A stretch of DNA of 64,000 nucleotides from positions 1,302,001 to 1,366,000 of the forward strand of contig JAJTUP010000011.1 of the NCBI GenBank assembly GCA_021399435.1, read 5' to 3'. The notes below the pieces were generated by a model that worked only from the letters and a program-made list of their open reading frames with translations, was not told where the DNA came from and made no database searches. Origin of the DNA: Diaporthe sp. PMI_573 (lineage: Eukaryota; Ascomycota; Sordariomycetes; Diaporthales; Diaporthaceae). Below are positions 12,202 through 23,887 of the stretch, in pieces. Made by a program: the position numbers and the translations under genes. Each line of letters opens with the position of its first letter. The stretch's first letter is position 1.

Positions 12202-13769
12202 ATGTCTGTCCCCAGGAGTAACAACATGTGTGACAGACGTATGGAACAAGTTTCCGAGAATATCGATGGTTTCATCAGTGGGCCTCTCGATGGGTTCTTC
12301 TCGAAATACTTCGGCGATGCAGCAGCAGACGACGTGTTTCAGACGGCAGCGAGGGAGATTTGCGAGCACCACCCTCTCCAAGATGCTACTACTTCAGTTG
12401 AGGGGTTCTGTCACTGGTTATCAGCACTTGCTTTAGAGAATCACGCAGGAACTCGAGGATCGTGGAGGACGTCCTGTCACTCTGATCAAAGGCACGAGAC
12501 ACACCTCAGCGCGCATATCGTTCTAGCCTTCACCTACACAGAAGTCAAAGAACTCCCTTGCGGAGTTGTTTCAGAGCCAGACGAAACAGCTGTACAGGTC
12601 ATAGGCGAGTTCTGTCATGATCAAGCCATCTCCTACAGAGTTGACCTGCTCAACCTGTGCGCCAAAGCTTCTTCCATTTTCAGGACCCAACCCACGCGCC
12701 TCTTCCTGCACGGCTTCTACCTCCGCGGCAATTGGGCGGAGCTCTTTTTGTTCGATCGTTGCGGGCTATACAGCTGCAATGTGTTCGACATACACCAAGA
12801 CTTTCAGAGAATCATCACAGTGGTTTTGAAGTACTCGTCAATGACTGATGCAGAGCTGGGGCTCAGCGATCTCATCAAGCATGACGGGATGGGCCTATTT
12901 ATCACGTTGAAGAAGGGAGCCTCAATTACTCTGACAAGTTCAACACTACGCCTCGCGGACCGCCTTCTTGCCACCCCTGAAGACTTGGTCAGCAAGGCCA
13001 CGACATGCTTTAGAGCGAGACTACCAGATTCAGATCGATGGGATTACGTCGTCAAGTTCAAATGGCGATTGAAAGACGATATTGCGGAGGACCAAGTACT
13101 TCGGCATGCGAAGAAGCGAAACGTTTGGGGTCTACCCTCCCTAGACTACTTTGACGAGATAGTCGATACGGCCGACTTGAGATCGACCGATCTTCGTACG
13201 AGGATGGCGGCATTCTTCACCAGGATGTCGCACCGGGAAACATCATCATTAATGAGTCCCCCAACTCAGAAGCCCCAAAGGGCATCCTGATAGATCTGGA
13301 CGTCGCGATGATTTTGGCCGTGGGGCCCCGGAACCCTGGGGGAATCTCCATCACCGGTACGCCTCCTTTCATGGCCATCGGTGCCCTCAAAGGCCGGCTT
13401 CGTACATACAGGCATGACCTAGAATCATTCCTATATGTTCTGCTATGGGCGATCATATCAGACAGATCAGACGCCCCGCCGGAGGGTAGCAGGCTTCAGA
13501 GGTGGCGGAGTGGGAGCTACGAAGAAATGGCGGCCCGCAAGATGATTGACATGACGCCGGAGGGGTTTCAATCCATCCTGTTAGAAATCTCCCCGGAATA
13601 CCAGAATCTCCAGCAGCTGGCTGAGGGCTTTCGCCAACTGCTGTTTCCGATCCGAGTAGACGATGGGACACTGTGGACCGGAACTGTAGGCTCGCACGAA
13701 GGAAGGGCGAAGCTTTACGATGGGATTCTACAGCTGTTCGATCATGCCATCACCGTGCACGAGAGCTAA
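12202..13769 (+). pseudogene. Fungal-type protein kinase FunK1, broken by deletion/frameshift
   Basis: FunK1 kinases are expanded in fungi and mostly of unknown role. The N-terminal frame (12202 to about 13200) carries family features: LFLHGFYLRGNWAELFLFDR, VFDIHQDF, TCFRARLP and WDYVVKFKWRL. The kinase core continues in another frame: YEDGGILHQDVAPGNIII is the catalytic loop (HxDxxxxN, with Q where R is usual), LIDLDVAM is the metal-binding segment, and TYRHDLESFLYVLLWAI leads to a stop at 13769. The frame changes between 13160 and 13195. The stretch that normally links these parts (about 40-60 residues in homologues, from memory) is missing there, and no GT-AG pair rescues it. The locus therefore cannot make one continuous kinase as written. 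ATG 12202 is the likeliest start; 12226 and 12241 are also possible. Confidence 0.78.
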
Positions 13770-14236
13770 GAATTCATCGATCTGAGTTGGCTAGACACAA
13801 TGGCACTTTCCCTGTCGCCGGCTTTATAGGAGGATGTACGCGAATTCAAAACGAGACCACCCACATAACCTATATAGCTGTGCTATTATGGTTAATTCGT
13901 TGTGAGTTTGAACATTTCTACCTGTTAATGCTAGTAATTTACTGTTGTACCCTCTGTTTTTGCGGTTGCGAATATCTGATTACTGGAATTGCCGTTTTGT
14001 CTTATAGTATGACAGTAAGAAGCTCAAACCCAAGTACTCAAATTCAGAACGGCGGACCGTGGGAAGTAGCGCGATACGCATCTCTAGCAAATCGAGCTCC
14101 TTTCTAGCGTAGCTGTGCGGTCCGCTCTCGCAGGGCCCTGGCCGATGAACAAGACATTTCCTCATCCTCTTCACGGTAAGCATATTGCTCAGGACTTCGA
14201 CTGGCCGAGATGCAAAAGTACGGGGTCTCGTCTATT
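13770..14236. other. Intergenic
   Basis: No gene supported. AT content rises mildly around 13860-14000. Confidence 0.4.
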
Positions 14237-14805
14237 TCAACCGTCAAAATCCGCCCGACCAATGGCTTTTGCATCTTTCATCAGATGTACGATCTCCGAA
14301 TCGCCCAAATGATTCAGGTCTCTATCTCTACTCCAATTCTGAACCACAGCTCTGAACGCCATATCAAATAAGGGAAACGATGATGTTTTCAGGGAGACTC
14401 TAGACTTCATCCAAGCCCAGAACACCACGCTGCAGATGAATAGCAAGGACACTATCTGGAGTACAAGGAAAAGAACGAACATCGCAGGTTGGAACTTGAT
14501 CTTAGCATGCGGCTCGACGATTGAGGCTTTTGTGAAAAACTCTGGTGGCAGCGTCGAAACTGTTGTGCTCGCGTGTGTTTGTGTATTTCCCCAACTGTTG
14601 GCGTTGAAAAGCCAGAAGGGAAAGACCAAGATGCTTTGGAAGTGCTGGGATTGTATCCCCCAAGTGGCGGGATCTTGAAGTTGAGTCTGAGCGCTCCAGA
14701 AGCTCTGGGCTATCGAGGACGGAGGTGGCAAGTCCGCTGCTGTGTAATTGAGTAAGCCACCTCAGTGAGTCTCTGTATGCTGCTAGATCTAGATCCTGGA
14801 CTGGC
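14237..14805 (-). pseudogene. C-terminal fragment of a fungal transmembrane protein
   Basis: The minus-strand frame 14731-14237 has protein-like content: SFWSAQTQLQDPATWGIQ, ILVFPFWLFNANSWGN, TLPPEFFTKASIV, then one membrane helix (MFVLFLVLQIVSLLFICSVV) and a short charged tail with SSFPLFDMAFRA. This looks like the end of a larger uncharacterised membrane protein common in Sordariomycetes (recalled). No ATG is available. The adjoining upstream piece AAYRDSLRWLTQ is in a different frame, so a frameshift lies near 14755. The rest of the gene is absent. Confidence 0.5.
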
Positions 14806-15653
14806 ATCGGTTCCTTGAATAACGGTCAGTAACTCTAGCTCATACTGCTTGAGATTGCATGGGAGAATTCAGGAGGCCACTGACAGTGCTTTCCATGACG
14901 CTGATTATACTGTGATTTGATCGGGCTGCAACAATGGACGTTCGAAGAGTGCTGAATGAAACTTGGGTTGTAATATTGGGTGCAGGGTGGTTACCGTCAC
15001 ATGTCCCGTTATCAATGGCACGTTGGCAGGCGAACACTCCTGAACACATGTGATCAATCTTTTTGAATCGACTGTTACTTTGTTCGTTTTAATATCTCTT
15101 CTCATATTCTACGTCATTCGTTTCTAACTTTCACATCTAGGACCTTTCCAAGTGTTCACGTAAGGTGGCCCACAGAGTATTCAATCTGTCCTCAATATTC
15201 CTGCAATAGCCTGACGCCTGCTATTACAACTACAATTACCAGCCTACCACCTCAACCCACAAAGCCGTTTTTTGTAGACACTGGTTCTGATAACGATGAT
15301 CCGGAACTACTTGCGGATCCCAAAGGTCTTCTTGCTATGCCTGTATTCGTTGGGGGATCACATGCTTTTCAACCACCTTGCTGAGAGTTGCTGGGCCCTT
15401 ACAATCCTGTTTTCAAGTGTCTTGTCACACACGGTGGGGGGCCAATTTGGGGCGGACTCGATGCGACGTGGATGAAGGTGGTGACTTCAACAAGTTACCT
15501 TGATGCAGACCCGACTTCATTTTCCGGGTGACAGCAAGTGGCAAGCTGGCAGAGCCGAGCTGGAAGAAAAGCACCCTGCATACATACGAATAGTATGAGG
15601 CAAATATCGCTGTGTATACCCAAATAATTGCTCCCAGCAAGACAATAAGTGAT
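14806..15653. other. Intergenic
   Basis: No coding or repeat signal recognised. Confidence 0.4.
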
Positions 15654-17032
15654 TTACAGCAGCTTCAGCACTCCAGACAACCACCTTTCGACGACCTCTG
15701 CTCCTTCACCTTTCTTCCTTCTGAAGAAGACCTCATCAATAATCATTTCCTCATGCGAATGCTGCGGCGTGACAACGAAGGTAAACCTGTCAGTCCCTTT
15801 CTGCTCTTCTCGGTTGACTCTTTCCAAATCAGCCATGGAGAAACCGTTTTTGACCGTTGCGGCGAAATTCCGAATCCCATCAATTAGCACCTCACCGCCG
15901 CCTCCCCAAATCATCATTTTGTCCACAACATTGCGGGCAATTTCCGCCCACCACTCAAGCGGCGCAGTCACGGGCTGCGAGTAATGATCATGTTCGCCTC
16001 CCAGTGGGATGTACGCGTTGGACGCTCGCCTGAGCGCTCGTGGTGTCAGGTAATCGGACTCGGCGTTACTCGAGACAGATGGCTCAGTGAGTTGGAACGA
16101 GATCCACGGCGAGATCAGCAGAGCGGCGTGCAAGGGTCTCGAGAGCGTCACTGGTGGGGCTTGAGGGTGCGGACGAGCGATATGCTCCAGCAAAGCAGCT
16201 GCCAGGTTCCCGCCAGCCGAGTCTCCGCCGAGCAATATTGATGACGGATCGCGGTGCTCGTCGACCAGGAGATAGTTGAGTGCCAGGGCGGCCTGTTTGA
16301 GCTGTGTTGGATGCGTTGCGCCGGGAGAAAGCGTGTAGGTCATGGAGAATATTGAGAAGTCCTGGCCGCGTTTTGCCATCTCCCGCTGCAATGTGAATTG
16401 ATATCTCAGATGCCCCAAAGTTGCTGGTCCGTAGAAGCCACCGCCTGAGTTCTAGTCAGCAATGCAACCTTTTCCGCCCAAGTAAGACTCAGAGGACCAT
16501 ACCATGGAAATACAACATGACATGATTGGCTTGTTCGGGTCCAATCCAGTGTCCCTGGGCACCAGATCCCAAGCTCACGCTCTTGACCTTTTCATGTTTC
16601 CATTTTGCCACCCTTTCGTACACTTTATCCGTCGTCGGAACGAGGGCTTGTGTTTGTTGCGTGCTCAGCCCGCCCAGAAGCTCTCTCACTGCGGTGCTCG
16701 TCAGCGCCTCATGTATTACAAAGACCATACTATATCGTAGGGATATAATGGGAATGGGTTGATTCCTGGCCGCAGGCTGTCTCGATATCTCACCGCGTTA
16801 CTTGTGAGGTGGCATAATAGTCGACAGCAGTGGCCTCCCAATGGGTGAAGTCGTCCTTCAGATGATGCTTACTTGCTGCATACATAACATCACGCTTGTA
16901 GCTAGGGGCGCCTTGTCCCTTTGATCGCTTGTCGGATGAGGAGGTAACCGCACGCTTCACAAATGCAGCTTCGACTTTCAGGAGCTCTAGCGGTATTGCC
17001 GCCTTGCTGGCGGAGTCTTTCGGGTCAGCCAT
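15654..17032 (-). CDS. Alpha/beta hydrolase fold-3 (HSL-type) esterase
   Basis: Three exons on the minus strand, 17032-16794, 16729-16503 and 16444-15654, with introns of 64 and 58 nt. The total reads as 418 residues. The second junction recreates the oxyanion-hole motif FHGGGFYGP. The nucleophile is the serine in GGDSAGGN. The likely acid is the Asp in GEVLIDGI, and the base is the histidine in TPQHSHEE. These are hallmarks of hormone-sensitive-lipase-type esterases, which hydrolyse small esters or lactones; the substrate here cannot be told. No signal peptide was seen, so it is probably cytosolic. The start at 17032 (MADPKDSASK) is preferred over an upstream GTG-only extension. The first junction (VTR/MVF) is the least certain part. 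Confidence 0.8.
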
Positions 17033-17795
17033 GATCCTTTCTTCTATGTTTGGCTGAAGACAGCAAAGAGAAATCAACGAAAGTTGCCCCGAGACGCGAA
17101 AGGTGCAGGCCGTCGAAACAATGTATATCAACAGCTGCCGCATGTGAACCGAGGCTGGTGCTGTGCCTAGGTACAAGGATAATCCGAGTTGGGGAGAGAA
17201 GGCAACCCCGTGAGCCAATCGCATGGTCGTTACCGTATTGTTTCAAACTACATTTCATAGGATGACGCCAGCTTTGACGCTATAGTAGCATCGTCTAAGA
17301 CTACCAACTGTACACAAGTAGTACTCCGTCCTCTTGTGCTTCTATACACGTGTAGCTCAGAACGTTTATGCGGCCACTAATAATGCTTCCTGCTGATCTG
17401 ACAAGTCTGGGCAACGGCGAAGTGCCGAAACTTTGATTGTGCCCCAACTCAACTTGACCACGACAAATATTGTGAGGATCAGATTAGCAGCCATTGAAGT
17501 CGGCGAGTTATGAATTATTGGTTCATTATATAGTGTTAGTGAGTCTGAACACACAAGCTTGATCCATTATCTGTGGACTTTTCCACAGATGAAATCGCAA
17601 GCTAATCATTCTGGTGATTGTGTGTGCAGGGCACATCGGTTCCTTCAACACCTCGCTCGCAATCTCCCAGCCCATCTTCAAAACCGTAACCTTTTGCGCC
17701 ACCCTTCCCTTGCAAATACCCTGACCGTCAACCACCATGGGAATCCCAAACCAATTCTCCATACCAGTGACAATTATATCTCCCATTCATGGGTC
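17033..17795. other. Intergenic
   Basis: Holds the presumed promoter of the hydrolase gene and the 3' region of the HsbA gene. No gene seen. Confidence 0.45.
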
Positions 17796-18506
17796 CTAAA
17801 TATATCTCATGACCATTGCACCACCCAGCGAGCCGGCAGGGCACTCCGCCGCGCAATTGCAGGACCCATCAGGGTTGATAGTCCCCATCCCAGTCACAGG
17901 CGGCAACATCGCACCGGCCGCCGAAGGGGTCGGTGCTGGAAGGGCGATGGGCGCAGGCGGCAGTTGCGCCGCGGCACCGGGGTCCGCACCGCTAAAGGCG
18001 GCGATGGCCCGGTCAAAGATGCTAGCCAGCTCGTTGAGGGCGGGGACGACGTTGGGCGTGTTGGGCGCGACCTTGCTGGCGAGGGCGACGGCCAGGTCAT
18101 TGCTCGCGTCGCGCTGCTGCAGCAGGCCCGCGGCCACGAGGGCAGAGGAACCGGCCTGGTCTAGCAGGGGCTTCTGGGCGATCAGGTCGTTGATGGTGAG
18201 GTTGGTGTTCTGGCGCAGCGCCTGGGTCGTCGTGCCCAGGTTGACCGAGTCCTCGAGGCTCAGCGGCCCCGACTGCCGGATTTGAGCGCTCGCGTTCTGA
18301 AGGAGAGGGACGGCCTGCATGCCGAGCTCCAGGAGGGAGGGACCGGTGCCCGTCGCGAGGCCCAGGATGGCGGTGTCGATTCTCTGGAGGCCGACATTGA
18401 TGGCGTCTAGTGAGGACTGGATAGACGCCAAGTCTCGCTTGCGATTTCCGGTCGAGGAGGCAGCACAGACTGCCCCTAGGTGGATGAGAATGTGTAGCCA
18501 GTACAT
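17796..18506 (-). CDS. Hydrophobic surface binding protein A (HsbA) family
   Basis: Single exon, 236 residues. The start at 18506 gives a short signal peptide (MYWLHILIHLGAVCAA). An alanine/leucine-rich helical body of about 160 residues (RDLASIQSSLDAINVGLQ, PLSLEDSVNLGTTTQALRQN, LLQQRDASNDLAVALASK) matches the HsbA / cell-wall galactomannoprotein fold. HsbA of Aspergillus binds hydrophobic surfaces and recruits cutinase; related proteins are cell-wall mannoproteins. The tail is unusual: a Pro/Ala-rich linker (PPAPIALPAPTPSAAG) followed by a small cysteine patch (GSCNCAAEC). No GPI signal is evident. An upstream in-frame extension exists but lacks secretory logic. It is expected to be secreted or wall-bound. 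Confidence 0.8.
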   Translation of the reverse strand: MYWLHILIHLGAVCAASSTGNRKRDLASIQSSLDAINVGLQRIDTAILGLATGTGPSLLELGMQAVPLLQNASAQIRQSGPLSLEDSVNLGTTTQALRQNTNLTINDLIAQKPLLDQAGSSALVAAGLLQQRDASNDLAVALASKVAPNTPNVVPALNELASIFDRAIAAFSGADPGAAAQLPPAPIALPAPTPSAAGAMLPPVTGMGTINPDGSCNCAAECPAGSLGGAMVMRYI

Positions 18507-20564
18507 TGCGACCTGTAGATTGGTTGTTAACCCAACCAGCACTGAATTCGTGAGGTTTAGGATCTCATGGATTGTTTGCAACTGCGCTCCGCGTTTATGA
18601 CAGCCTTGAGGTGGGAGAAGATCACCCGGGGGCCCCATCACCTGGTAGCAAAAGCGCAGTCACATTGTGATATACTCTCAAGCAGGTCTGCAGCGAGGCC
18701 CCTGAGCTGGGGCATGATATTGGGGGCTGGCTGGGCCGGATCCGAGTTTCCTGAGCCGACTGAAGGGTCATCCGGGGCAGATCGAGAACAGATCTCCGAG
18801 TATGGGTTCTCGTTCATGCAAGATCTGTCTGCGACACTTGCGAAGGGTCTTGACACTGGCAGATGGCACCTGTCCGGAAAAGCGTAGATCATCGGCAGTG
18901 AGGAGCACAGGCGCAGGACATCTCTAAAACAAGAATTTATCATGTTATGACTGAGGTCCATGATATATGTAGCATTGTGGCTGCAGATCATTCGTTGATG
19001 GGACGGCGGTTTCAGATCAAACCCCTAGGTATGGCCCGCGCTGTGCGCAGCATAATGCTTTGATCGCCTCCCGAGAGCCTCATTACAACGTTGTTGTTTT
19101 GGCGCCGACGGTTGACAAGAATCAGGGAGACTGGTGGCGTCCGACCACAGTCCACCACAACTCTCTTAAACGTGACGAATCAAAGTTCAAAACCAGAGGG
19201 GCTAAAACGGATTTGGCGCTATGTCACCCGTGCATCCGGGCACCCTCTGCTAGTGCTGTCCTTGTAACACCACATAGCTGAGTCCCATCTTAACTGTGAT
19301 CCTTGAGGAATATGACCCTACTCGCGGGTTGAACTGCTATCGGACACCTCCGGGGCATGGGGTGGAATCCGTGGACGCTATACTGGGCCCTGCGACCGGA
19401 TCCCGCGCCGACCCGGACTAACAACTGATATCCTGTCGATAAGTTTCGCGCAGTAGTATGATCTGGGCAAAACGCATCTGTGAACCGGCGACGTTGGGCA
19501 TCATTGACCAAATAATCCGGGACAGACATGCTACTGCCAGAGATACGTGTGGCATGGGCGTGCCTTACTTGAAGACTGACTGTAGAACACGTGAATTTGC
19601 CGGCATTGTTGGTTGACGATCACTGACACGGTGCCCGCAAGGACAGACGTGGGCACTGAAATACCTGCCTTCGGGCCGACTGCGACTATGATAGTTCTGC
19701 AGTGACAATCACACAGTAGACCATTTGTTGCGTATCCATGTAGGCACCCTCGTTCACCAGATCTTAAAACAACCTGCCTTACATCACGAAACCTAGACGT
19801 GATCAGGCCCGTTCCTGGCCAAGCAGGCCTTCCGATGCTTCGCGCTACTAAAGTTCAAAGACATGAAACGCGAGAGACATGCTTTGCTCATACGAATGAA
19901 GAATCCAGCTCTCCGATGAAGTCTCTGAGCACAGGATGACACCAATGTTCATTTCGGGTATTGACTGCCACTTGAGCAGCGACCCAGCCTTGCTCATGGC
20001 ATTATACTTTGACGGATCCATCACTTTCATTGTGTCCGTACATTGGGAAAAGGCAACAAACATCCGATGTTTCACAATCCCGCGAGTGATATCGATTGCT
20101 GAATCTGGAGATTCCCGGTCAATATCTGTGATGCTTATTTACACCATCAGACGGGACGAAGTACAGCTTGATTATATGGTAGCACCTTCGCGTATCGAAA
20201 CTTCATGTTAGCTTTTCGTGTCCGTTTGAACCGACTTATCTCACCTCACCGCGGAGATCGGGAGTGTATGAGAGCTGCGAGTGTTAAATGCAGACGATGC
20301 AGGGGAAAGGCTGCTGCCATTTTGAGTCACCCAAGACAGCCAAGAAGACATGAGCACCGTTGAAGTCATTTAAATCTATATGTAACAGTTTGCCCCACGA
20401 TCTGCATGATGAGTCTAGCCACGTACAAGATGGCCTAATATCGACATAGGAAGAAAGCAAGACGAGTCACATCGGTCCCAAAAGCCAAACATTGAAGCCC
20501 GTCTCTTGGATAAATATGATTTTGTACATAAGAACCGAGATGATCATAGGATAATGTGGCCCAA
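18507..20564. other. Intergenic, 2 kb without genes
   Basis: Scattered short frames show no domain features. No repeat or RNA gene recognised. Confidence 0.45.
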
Positions 20565-22271
20565 CTAGAAAGCAGTCTGCTGGGCATAGTACTGCTGAAT
20601 CAGAGATAGTTTCGCTTCGGCGGTGGCACTCCCAACAGTCTCGTTCCCAGCAAGGCTGACGTTTCGGTACGAGTTACCGATGTTGAACATCGTCCTAGTC
20701 TCGCCGCTGTTGGGTGCCCAGTAAGGCAGACTGCCATTTGGACTGTTATACGAGCCGCCATAGTTGGGGTTACCAGTCCTGACAAAATTGGCCCAGTAGG
20801 CAGAGACCATGCTCTGAATGTAGAAGTCGTCATGGACAAACGGGTACCTGTCGCTGTTGGCGTAAAGCGCATTCAAAACGTACATGATCTCGGACTGGTG
20901 GAAGGCGCCCTGCTCCTGACCCGGGGGCGCGTGGTCCCAGAGGTATGTCCAGATCGGCGCGGTAGCGTTGGAGCGTGTGACCCAGTTGGTCGCGTACATC
21001 CATTGGGACACGCTGCCCAGGTCCAGAGTGGCGAGGTTCCACGCCGCGTTTGCGAGTGCTGTGGTGTTACCAGTTGGGTATAGATCGAAGTACTGAGATG
21101 AGAGGTTGCCCCATTTCAGCGCGGACACCTCGTTGACGTAGGTAGCTTCATAAGAGTTGGTGGGCGATGCGCCGTTCTCATCATGAGTGCCACCCGTGAT
21201 CAAGGGAACGTCGTTGGCGGGGCCCTGGAGCAGCTGATCCATATAATTTTCAGGGAGGACGTAGTTGTCTAACACGGGCTTGAAAATCAGGGGATAGCCG
21301 GCGCTGACAGCAGTGACCCACCACATGTCATCAGTGCCGACACGATCTTGGGATCCTTCGAGTAGGTCTTCCACCGAGACGTTCTCGGAGCGAAGCTCCG
21401 CGATGCTGGTGGCGTTGTGGTTTGTGGTGTAGTTGACGCCATGCTCAAGCGCCCGAGACATGTTGACATATGAGGTGGCCAGACCATTGATCCATGGGTT
21501 GGTAGGGTAGTGAATACCAGACTGGGAGATGGCACCTACGAAGAGACCCTTGAATAAGGCACTGTTCACAGCATGATAGACCTGTGAGGAACCGAACGAC
21601 TGGCCCATGATCGTGACCCGGTCGGGATCGCCTCCGAAATTCGCGATGTTCGACTGGACCCATTCCAGAGCGGCCTTGTGATCAAGAATGCCCCAGTTAC
21701 CGGAAGAGTTGTGGCCATTCTCAGCAAGAGACTCGGCATTCAGATCTGGGTGAGCCAGGAATCCGAAGGCATCGTCGCGACGGTTGAACGTGACGACGAT
21801 AATGTCATGCTGCAAGGCCATACCACCGCCATACCACCACGTGTTGTTGGAGGTCTCGTCGGAGCCCTGATTCCAGACAATCACCGGAAGCTTGTCGGTC
21901 GAGGAGTTGGCCGAGGTCCACACGTTGAGGCTCAGGCAGTCCTCGCTGTAGCCTGCATTATCCCGGCTGGGGCAGGGAGCACCCCATGTGTCGGCAATAA
22001 GAGTCTCGTTCCATGGATCTTTGGGTTGAGGGGCCTTCCAGCGGTTCTGGTAGGCAGTAGAGGCTGCAAAAGGAATGCCCAGGAAGCTGGCAACGTTGCT
22101 GGACGAGACGCGGAAGTATGTTTCAAGCTCGGTCTGATTTGTGAAGTACTGGTACCCCTGAACAGGACCAAGACTTGTCTGGATGACGTGATCGTACATG
22201 GCAGCCTCCACGCGAGCCGCCAGAGCAGCGGCACCAAGGGCCAGGCCGGCGATATGGCGGATCGTCTTCAT
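20565..22271 (-). CDS. Secreted type-B carboxylesterase
   Basis: Single exon of 568 residues. The start at 22271 gives a signal peptide (MKTIRHIAGLALGAAALAAR). Family marks: SEDCLSLNVW, the nucleophile elbow GQSFGSSQ (Ser225), a THDENGAS segment carrying the acid, and the histidine motif GAFHQSEIMYVL. Many N-glycosylation sequons fit secretion. The usual HGGGF oxyanion-hole motif after strand PVIVW is replaced by NQGSDET, and GGG appears 10 residues later, so the active site may be atypical. Family members hydrolyse carboxylic esters or lipids, or act on mycotoxins or plant esters; the substrate is not predictable. The longer frame upstream of Met would bury the signal peptide, so it is not used. 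Confidence 0.87.
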   Translation of the reverse strand: MKTIRHIAGLALGAAALAARVEAAMYDHVIQTSLGPVQGYQYFTNQTELETYFRVSSSNVASFLGIPFAASTAYQNRWKAPQPKDPWNETLIADTWGAPCPSRDNAGYSEDCLSLNVWTSANSSTDKLPVIVWNQGSDETSNNTWWYGGGMALQHDIIVVTFNRRDDAFGFLAHPDLNAESLAENGHNSSGNWGILDHKAALEWVQSNIANFGGDPDRVTIMGQSFGSSQVYHAVNSALFKGLFVGAISQSGIHYPTNPWINGLATSYVNMSRALEHGVNYTTNHNATSIAELRSENVSVEDLLEGSQDRVGTDDMWWVTAVSAGYPLIFKPVLDNYVLPENYMDQLLQGPANDVPLITGGTHDENGASPTNSYEATYVNEVSALKWGNLSSQYFDLYPTGNTTALANAAWNLATLDLGSVSQWMYATNWVTRSNATAPIWTYLWDHAPPGQEQGAFHQSEIMYVLNALYANSDRYPFVHDDFYIQSMVSAYWANFVRTGNPNYGGSYNSPNGSLPYWAPNSGETRTMFNIGNSYRNVSLAGNETVGSATAEAKLSLIQQYYAQQTAF

Positions 22272-23515
22272 TATATAATCTAAATTTCGAGGCTCAGGAT
22301 GCGAAAAGAGAGCGTCAGTTGATGATCCCACAGGATTGATGAGAGTCCATGGGGAACAGAATCACTCCCTTTCATTAAGCCAAAATTCCAACATTATATA
22401 GAATCAACGTGCTGCTTAGTTTTCGTCGTGTCCAGATGTCTGCGTAATGGGCGGATACGATTGTATGGTATCGCCTCAGGGGCGGAACCCAGTCTTTGCG
22501 TTGTGACCCTCGGAGCTCCGAGCGAAGCATTCGCACTTCGTGGGCCCCTTGAAGATCGTCATTCCAGTGGGCGAAGCCACTCTTCGCTGTGTCGTTGAGC
22601 GCACCATATCGTGCCATCTCCGTCGGACAATAATGAGTGCAAATACAGACGTGGCTGACGACGTCGCAATCAACTGCCGTGGCCGGTGGCACGTGAATAC
22701 GACGAGGACCTCAGTATGCCTGGAGCCACGACACATGTATAAGGGCATTTGTAAAGCGCAAGAAGACGGTCGGTAAGATGCCGTAGCAACCTAAACAATG
22801 CTTTATATATGACACCGGCTTGCACCAATGATGGCAACTTCGACTAATTTAACAACAAGGCCAGGAAGCAATGGCGGCAAGATTCTGGCATGCTCGCCCA
22901 GCAGACTGCCAGTGGAGGACCGGCTTGATCGCTCGGCTCCGAGTGGCGCACGCAGCCATCTATTTAACTGGTGGATTGCTGGCTAAGCAATGACGCGGCA
23001 CCCCTGTGCAAGCGCTCGCATTCTCCGTAACCAAGCAGGCAGTGCTCGTATCCGTATTCATGAGTATGTTTAGAATCACACAGCGCTGTAGCCACGCGAG
23101 CAACTGGACTGTTATTTGACCGCACGAACCAAACAAGTTAATTGAGCATGAAGTACTCGTGATGAATCACACACTTGGGAGCTTTTTGGTGACCCGGCCA
23201 CCGGCAGCTTTCTGCCCCAGGATTTACCTCATGCGATATGCGTTCCCATGTCATAGGTTGCTATTAGGTCCTGGCCTAAGTTTGTGTAGTCGGCCATCTG
23301 AGCGTTTCTTTGAGCAACAAATATAGCAAGAATAAACAAGGATCCTATTGGGACACAACGCTTAACTGTGGTCCCGAACACCCGCCACACTTATAAACGA
23401 GCGACCGCGTTTCCCTACATATTCTCTAGCCTGGCCTCGATTTGTCTAGATTTATTCCATGTGTCCATGCTACAACTTTAGTAAAGAAAGATGACACAGC
23501 CCTGACTTAACTCAT
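22272..23515. other. Intergenic
   Basis: Includes the esterase promoter. No protein-like frame seen. Confidence 0.45.
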
Positions 23516-23887
23516 CTATCTCCTATTCCTCGGTAGCCTTTCATAGCCATCCCAGTACAAGCTTTGCTCCTCTTCACTTTCATGCGACCTCGCTTGGGGC
23601 ATCCCTGAAAAATGAAATCCCCATCCTTCCATATTCTGTGAGTTGCCAGCATGCCACTGCGACTGGCCACGATGTGCATATGGTGACCCAGTATGGGATA
23701 TACCGTAGCCTGTGCTGTGCTGTGGCAACACTGTGCTGTGTATATGTGACCTAGACGCCGAGGTAGGACCGAAAGAGCTGCTTTGGTCTATCCGGGTATT
23801 CAGCTGCATTTGCCGGGTTATGGCTTGCGCTTTGAAGGGAGTTGACATATGTTGAGCCTTTGACTCCGCGGCTCGCTTCTGTTGCAT
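23516..23887 (-). CDS. Hypothetical Gln/Ser/His-rich small protein
   Basis: ATG-initiated frame of 123 codons. The product is polar and low in complexity (Gln, Ser, His, Arg), without membrane segments or recognisable motifs, and ends GYERLPRNRR. It could be a lineage-specific disordered protein or chance. Nothing in the surroundings supports expression. Confidence 0.25.
   Translation of the reverse strand: MQQKRAAESKAQHMSTPFKAQAITRQMQLNTRIDQSSSFGPTSASRSHIHSTVLPQHSTGYGISHTGSPYAHRGQSQWHAGNSQNMEGWGFHFSGMPQARSHESEEEQSLYWDGYERLPRNRR

Noticed and set aside
21678..22283. 201-codon plus-strand frame opposite the carboxylesterase
   Set aside because: Antisense shadow of a single-exon, GC-balanced coding region.
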